The notes under the pieces: model-generated | Database searches by the model: none | Told to the model about the DNA's origin: nothing | Seen by the model: only the letters and a program-made list of their open reading frames with translations | Origin: CAYXZO01 sp964469505 | GTDB lineage: Bacteria > Fidelibacterota > UBA8477 > JABMPR01 | NCBI GenBank assembly: GCA_964469505.1 | Contig: CAYXZO010000076.1 | Location: forward strand, 1-8,368 | DNA length: 8,368 nt | Direction of reading: 5' to 3' | Made by a program: the position numbers and the translations under genes | Shown: positions 5,733 through 8,368 of the stretch, in pieces | How positions within the stretch are numbered: the stretch's first letter is position 1 | Layout of the letters: the number at the start of each line of letters is the position of its first letter

Positions 5733-6671
5733 TCAAAGAGTAATGACAGTGCCGGCTTCGGGAGAAAATTCGCGACTGATGGTCTCGAAATCGGTGATCA
5801 CCACCCGTTTACCCCCATTTTCCAGGAAGTGAATGGCAGCCTCGATCTTGGGCCCCATATTACCCGGCGGAAACTGACCTTCTTCCAGATATTGCTTGGC
5901 TTCAGCTACCGTTAGACGTTTCAGGGGACGTTCATTAGGAGTAGCATAATCCAGGCTCACGTGGGGCACACTAGTCAGGATGTAAAGTTCTTCAGCCGCG
6001 ATTTGGTTCCCCAGCAACGCAGAAGCCCGGTCCTTATCGATCACGGCATCCAGGCCTTCTAGGTTACCTTGCTCGTCACGATAAACGGGAATCCCGCCCC
6101 CACCAGCGGCAATTACGATATGCCCCCGGTCCACCAGTTCCTCAATTACACTGGCATTGATAATTTCCAGGGGCTCAGGGGAAGGAACTACCCGCCGCCA
6201 AAGTCCTTCCGGGGTTTGTTTGATGCTCCAACCGAAACGCTCAGCCTTGGCCTCGGCCTCTTTCTGCTCCATGGCCATACCGATGAATTTGGTAGGGTTG
6301 CTGATGGAAGGATCGTTGGCGTCCACCAGCACCTGGGTAACCAGGGTGACCACTGATCGCTTTAAACCCTCTTCCCGCAAGCGATTCTGCAAGCTTTGCT
6401 CAATCATATACCCCATACCGCCTTCAGTGTCGGCCACGTTGATGCCCAGGGGCAGGTAAGGGAGTAGATCAGCGGTTAGTTCGGTCCGCAATGCGGCATT
6501 ACCCACCTGCGGTCCGTTTCCGTGGGTGATTACCGGAAGGATCTGATTTTTCAAGAGCGCAATAACTGCGTTCAAACTTTTCCGGGTCTGGGCGAACTGC
6601 TTAGGAATACTGTCGATTTCTCCCAGTGGGGAAATAGCATTGCCGCCCAGTGCAACTACGGCTTTTTTCAA
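5733..6671 (-). CDS. arcC: Carbamate kinase
   Basis: Cytosolic homodimeric enzyme of the amino-acid kinase fold that interconverts carbamoyl phosphate plus ADP with ATP, CO2 and ammonia. It is the energy-yielding last step of arginine-deiminase, agmatine-deiminase or ureide catabolism. The 312-residue length is standard. Motifs in order: VALGGNAISP (6-15), THGNGPQVGN (49-58), SNPTKFIG (124-131) in the lid region, WRRVVPSPEPLEI (158-170), IAAGGGGIPV (187-196), VIDKDRASALL (210-220) and PGNMGPKIEAA (269-279). The lysines in NPTK (K128), DKD (K213) and GPK (K275) fit the conserved ones. The start is TTG, supported by AGGAGG 7 nt upstream. It leads the run into sucC. No arginine deiminase or ornithine carbamoyltransferase gene is in the window, so the carbamoyl-phosphate source is unknown. 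Other amino-acid kinases lack the WRRVVPSP segment, so I am confident. Confidence 0.95.
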   Translation of the reverse strand: MKKAVVALGGNAISPLGEIDSIPKQFAQTRKSLNAVIALLKNQILPVITHGNGPQVGNAALRTELTADLLPYLPLGINVADTEGGMGYMIEQSLQNRLREEGLKRSVVTLVTQVLVDANDPSISNPTKFIGMAMEQKEAEAKAERFGWSIKQTPEGLWRRVVPSPEPLEIINASVIEELVDRGHIVIAAGGGGIPVYRDEQGNLEGLDAVIDKDRASALLGNQIAAEELYILTSVPHVSLDYATPNERPLKRLTVAEAKQYLEEGQFPPGNMGPKIEAAIHFLENGGKRVVITDFETISREFSPEAGTVITL

Positions 6672-6678
6672 CTTTCAA

Positions 6679-6684
6679 CCTCCT
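6679..6684 (-). promoter_or_regulatory. Shine-Dalgarno supporting a TTG start of carbamate kinase
   Basis: The minus strand reads AGGAGG, ending 7 nt before the TTG at 6671. The TTG codon leads directly into KKAVVALGGNA, the normal beginning of carbamate kinases. No ATG lies close by in this frame, so TTG is the supported initiation codon. Confidence 0.75.
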
Positions 6685-6710
6685 GTTGTCAAAAAGTCCC
6701 GGCGCGGCGA

Positions 6711-6739
6711 AATGTATCCAGGGCGTAGGGAATTCTCAA
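6711..6739 (-). promoter_or_regulatory. Sigma70-type promoter for the carbamate kinase-sucCD-ndk unit
   Basis: On the minus strand TTGAGA (RC of 6734-6739, 5 of 6 to TTGACA) is followed after exactly 17 nt by TACATT (RC of 6711-6716, 4 of 6 to TATAAT). Transcription would start near 6704, leaving a leader of about 32 nt that contains the AGGAGG site. This is the best-spaced promoter candidate I see in the window. I saw no clear operator next to it. Confidence 0.5.
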
Positions 6740-6761
6740 CTTAAAAGCGGGGAAAGTGAAT

Positions 6762-6886
6762 GCGGCCGACAGCAGACCGCGGACGGCTGTAGTGCAAGTT
6801 TTGCTAATTGGAATTTGAGATTTTGGATTTAAAAAATCTGGGGGAATCGGTTTTAGTTCAGTGTTAATCTGTGGTTTAAAAAAATA
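6762..6886. repeat. Degenerate repeat-like intergenic sequence between GMC oxidoreductase and carbamate kinase
   Basis: The 236-bp spacer has a patchwork look. At 6762-6789 is a GC-rich GCGGCCGACAGCAGACCGCG-type run whose arms can pair weakly on the minus strand. At 6811-6839 is an AT-rich GATTTTGGATTT-type segment, including a 7-bp inverted repeat (6818-6824 with 6833-6839). At 6856-6878 is GTTCAGTGTTAATCTGTGGT, which resembles the widespread bacterial intergenic motif ATCTGTGTTNATCTGTGGTT as I remember it. I see no reading frame or terminal inverted repeats. Likely remnants of dispersed non-coding repeats, but copy number cannot be judged from one window. Confidence 0.4.
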
Positions 6887-6907
6887 ACTGAAAGTGACCC
6901 CGGTGAG

Positions 6908-8368
6908 CTAATTCTTAGCGGGAATTTGATCTATGATGTACTCCGCCAGGGCCGTGATGGTAAGGCTGGGATTCACTCCCAGATTGCCGGGGATGATGGA
7001 ACCATCGGTGATATACAACCCCGGGTATCCGTGAACCCGTCCCTGAAAATCCACCACCCCGGTTTCAGGAGTGGCGCCCATAGAGCAGCCACCAAGGATG
7101 TGGGCCGTGGAAGAGACATCTAACACTGCTTCGGGCAAGGTACTTTGGGGAGAGCCACCCATGCGCTCTGCCAACCGCCGGGCGGTTTCGTTTGCCAGGG
7201 GGATGTAGCTGGGGGCGCGCTCGGTTCCGGGCTCCAGGCTGCTGTTCAGAGTTGGTTTCCCTAAACGCCACCATCGAGGACGGTATTCAAGTCGTAGATG
7301 ATTGACCTTACTCTGCATTACCAACAAGATAAGGGAGCGTTGCGCCCAATTGAATTTCCACAAGGTCTTAAGAAAAATCAGGGGATGCCGCAAGTTAGTT
7401 CCCAACCAGCGCAGCCAGCGGGGCCATTGGCCCCCACCACCCACCATAGGAGTAGCCAGGAGGGCCATGGCGTCGGAACCACGGGGATAGCGTACGATTT
7501 CAATATGGGTATCAGGGGTAGGATCAACTCCGGAGGTGATCGCTAGAGTACGGGAGAAATCGGCCCGGCGATCCTTTACGGTGATCCCCACTAAAGCCTC
7601 GGAGTTAGTTCGTACCAGCTGTCCCAGGCGGGGAGAGAGGTTGGGTAGAGTGCCCCGCAGGCGACATTGCCACAGCAGTTTTACTGTTCCCAATACTCCG
7701 CCCGCCAGAACCACTTGTCCAGTCTGATAGATTTGCGGCGTACCCTTCAATCCCCACGAACGGCGCGCTAAGATTTGATAGCCTGCGTTCGTGGGCCGGA
7801 TTTCAATTACTTCGGTTTCAGCAAGCACTTTAACGCCGGCCTTTTCGGCCAGGTAAAGGTAATTCTTATCCAGAGTATTCTTGCCGCCGTCACGACACCC
7901 CACCATGCAATGACCGCAGAGGGTGCATCCCCGCCGGGGAGGGCCTTTGCCCTGAAAGTAGGGGTCGGGAATTTCCCGATCTGGGGGCCCGAAAAAGACT
8001 CCCACCGGATGGCGCTGGAAAGTATCCTCCCCTCTAAGCTCCCGCGCCACAGCCGCCAGTTGGCGGTCGGCTTCATCGATTTTGGGAGCCAATGTTGCTC
8101 CTAGCATGTGGCGGGCTCGGTCGTAGTACGGCCCCAAAATTTTGGGCCAGTCTTGCCCTCCCCAAACCGCCTGACGGAATATTTCGGCTTCAGGTTGCAG
8201 CAGAGTGTTGGCATAGACCAGACTACCGCCGCCGACCCCGACTCCATGGAGAATAAAAACGTGACGCAGCAGAGTCAGCGCCTGGAAACCTAACCAGTGA
8301 ACTTGCGGCCACCAGAAATAACGCTTGAAATTCCAGTTGGATTGGGGAAAGTCCTCGGGGTGGAAACG
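6908..8368 (-). CDS. GMC-family flavoprotein oxidoreductase of cholesterol-oxidase type, 5' end outside the window
   Basis: FAD-dependent oxidoreductase acting on an unknown alcohol or sterol-like substrate. The frame stays open to the window edge, so 486 C-terminal residues are visible and probably 60-70 are missing, including the first GxGxxG FAD motif. The visible part has the second flavin motif HGVGVGGGSLVYANTLLQ (41-58), the FAD-domain return VVLAGGVLGTVKLL, and the C-terminal signature GLYITDGSIIPG-NLGVNPSLTITALAEYI. The His of AHILGGCSMG (about 423) and Asn of GVNPS (about 466) match the catalytic His-Asn pair of cholesterol oxidases. A four-cysteine motif C-x2-C-x2-C-x3-C (148, 151, 154, 158) followed by GGKNTLDKNYL has ferredoxin spacing and might bind an iron-sulfur cluster; this is inference, and I recall similar cysteines in related bacterial GMC proteins. 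No secretion signal can be assessed. No convincing terminator follows the TAG stop; a 7-T run at 6884-6878 has no good stem before it. Confidence 0.9.
   Translation of the reverse strand, partial: RFHPEDFPQSNWNFKRYFWWPQVHWLGFQALTLLRHVFILHGVGVGGGSLVYANTLLQPEAEIFRQAVWGGQDWPKILGPYYDRARHMLGATLAPKIDEADRQLAAVARELRGEDTFQRHPVGVFFGPPDREIPDPYFQGKGPPRRGCTLCGHCMVGCRDGGKNTLDKNYLYLAEKAGVKVLAETEVIEIRPTNAGYQILARRSWGLKGTPQIYQTGQVVLAGGVLGTVKLLWQCRLRGTLPNLSPRLGQLVRTNSEALVGITVKDRRADFSRTLAITSGVDPTPDTHIEIVRYPRGSDAMALLATPMVGGGGQWPRWLRWLGTNLRHPLIFLKTLWKFNWAQRSLILLVMQSKVNHLRLEYRPRWWRLGKPTLNSSLEPGTERAPSYIPLANETARRLAERMGGSPQSTLPEAVLDVSSTAHILGGCSMGATPETGVVDFQGRVHGYPGLYITDGSIIPGNLGVNPSLTITALAEYIIDQIPAKN

Noticed and set aside
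5383..5915. Plus-strand open frames opposite the starts of sucC and the end of carbamate kinase
   Set aside because: Both lie antisense to well-conserved enzymes and show no domain; they are explained by codon structure of the real genes.
6878..6907. Intrinsic terminator after the GMC oxidoreductase
   Set aside because: There is a run of seven T on the minus strand, but the preceding 23 nt form no stem longer than 3 bp.
6672..6907. Small RNA, riboswitch or CRISPR-like array in the largest spacer
   Set aside because: No regularly spaced direct repeats and no conserved riboswitch core were visible; the inverted repeats are short and AT-rich or mismatched.
8135..8137. TTG at 8137 as the start of the GMC oxidoreductase
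   Set aside because: The frame stays open to 8368, and the upstream translation contains the conserved GVGGGSLVYAN flavin motif, so the codon is an internal Leu and the gene begins outside the window.

Overview
The window is ordinary-looking bacterial chromosome. All eight protein genes I can support lie on the minus strand, so transcription runs from high to low coordinates. Start sites fit a Shine-Dalgarno-using bacterium with ATG, GTG and TTG starts. Base composition looks moderate (roughly half G+C by eye, not computed). The nucleoside diphosphate kinase has the NAVHGSDSD-type end that I associate from memory with Bacteroidota, Rhodothermota, Calditrichota and neighbouring lineages. A lipoprotein with a SPOR domain implies a diderm envelope. 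I can only suggest an FCB-like or other diderm lineage; no 16S or other decisive marker is present.

Layout in transcription order: (1) 8368-6908, the 3' part of a GMC flavoprotein oxidoreductase of the cholesterol-oxidase type, with a four-cysteine ferredoxin-like motif. (2) 6907-6672, a 236-bp spacer with degenerate repeat-like sequence and a good sigma70-type promoter. (3) 6671-2345, a tight five-gene run: carbamate kinase, succinyl-CoA synthetase beta (sucC) and alpha (sucD), nucleoside diphosphate kinase (ndk) and a SPOR-domain lipoprotein. It is closed by a plausible intrinsic terminator at 2294-2323. (4) 2219-972, a multi-pass membrane protein of unknown function with a very acidic 59-residue tail including 12 consecutive glutamates, followed by a strong intrinsic terminator at 923-950. 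(5) 812-15, a short-chain dehydrogenase/reductase whose usual catalytic lysine is arginine.

The clearest functional theme is phosphoryl transfer. Carbamate kinase and succinyl-CoA synthetase both make a nucleoside triphosphate by substrate-level phosphorylation, and NDK equilibrates the NTP pool. Having them in one apparent transcription unit suggests a role in energy conservation from carbamoyl phosphate and succinyl-CoA. The arginine-deiminase partners (arcA, arcB) are not in the window. The lipoprotein at the end of the unit looks like a passenger with an envelope role. The two redox enzymes at the window edges are separate units.

I found no CRISPR array, transposase, phage gene, tRNA or rRNA, and no convincing new defence or mobile system. 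The least explained items are the acidic-tailed membrane protein, the carbamate kinase/sucCD/ndk linkage, the Cys-motif GMC enzyme and the repeat-like spacer.
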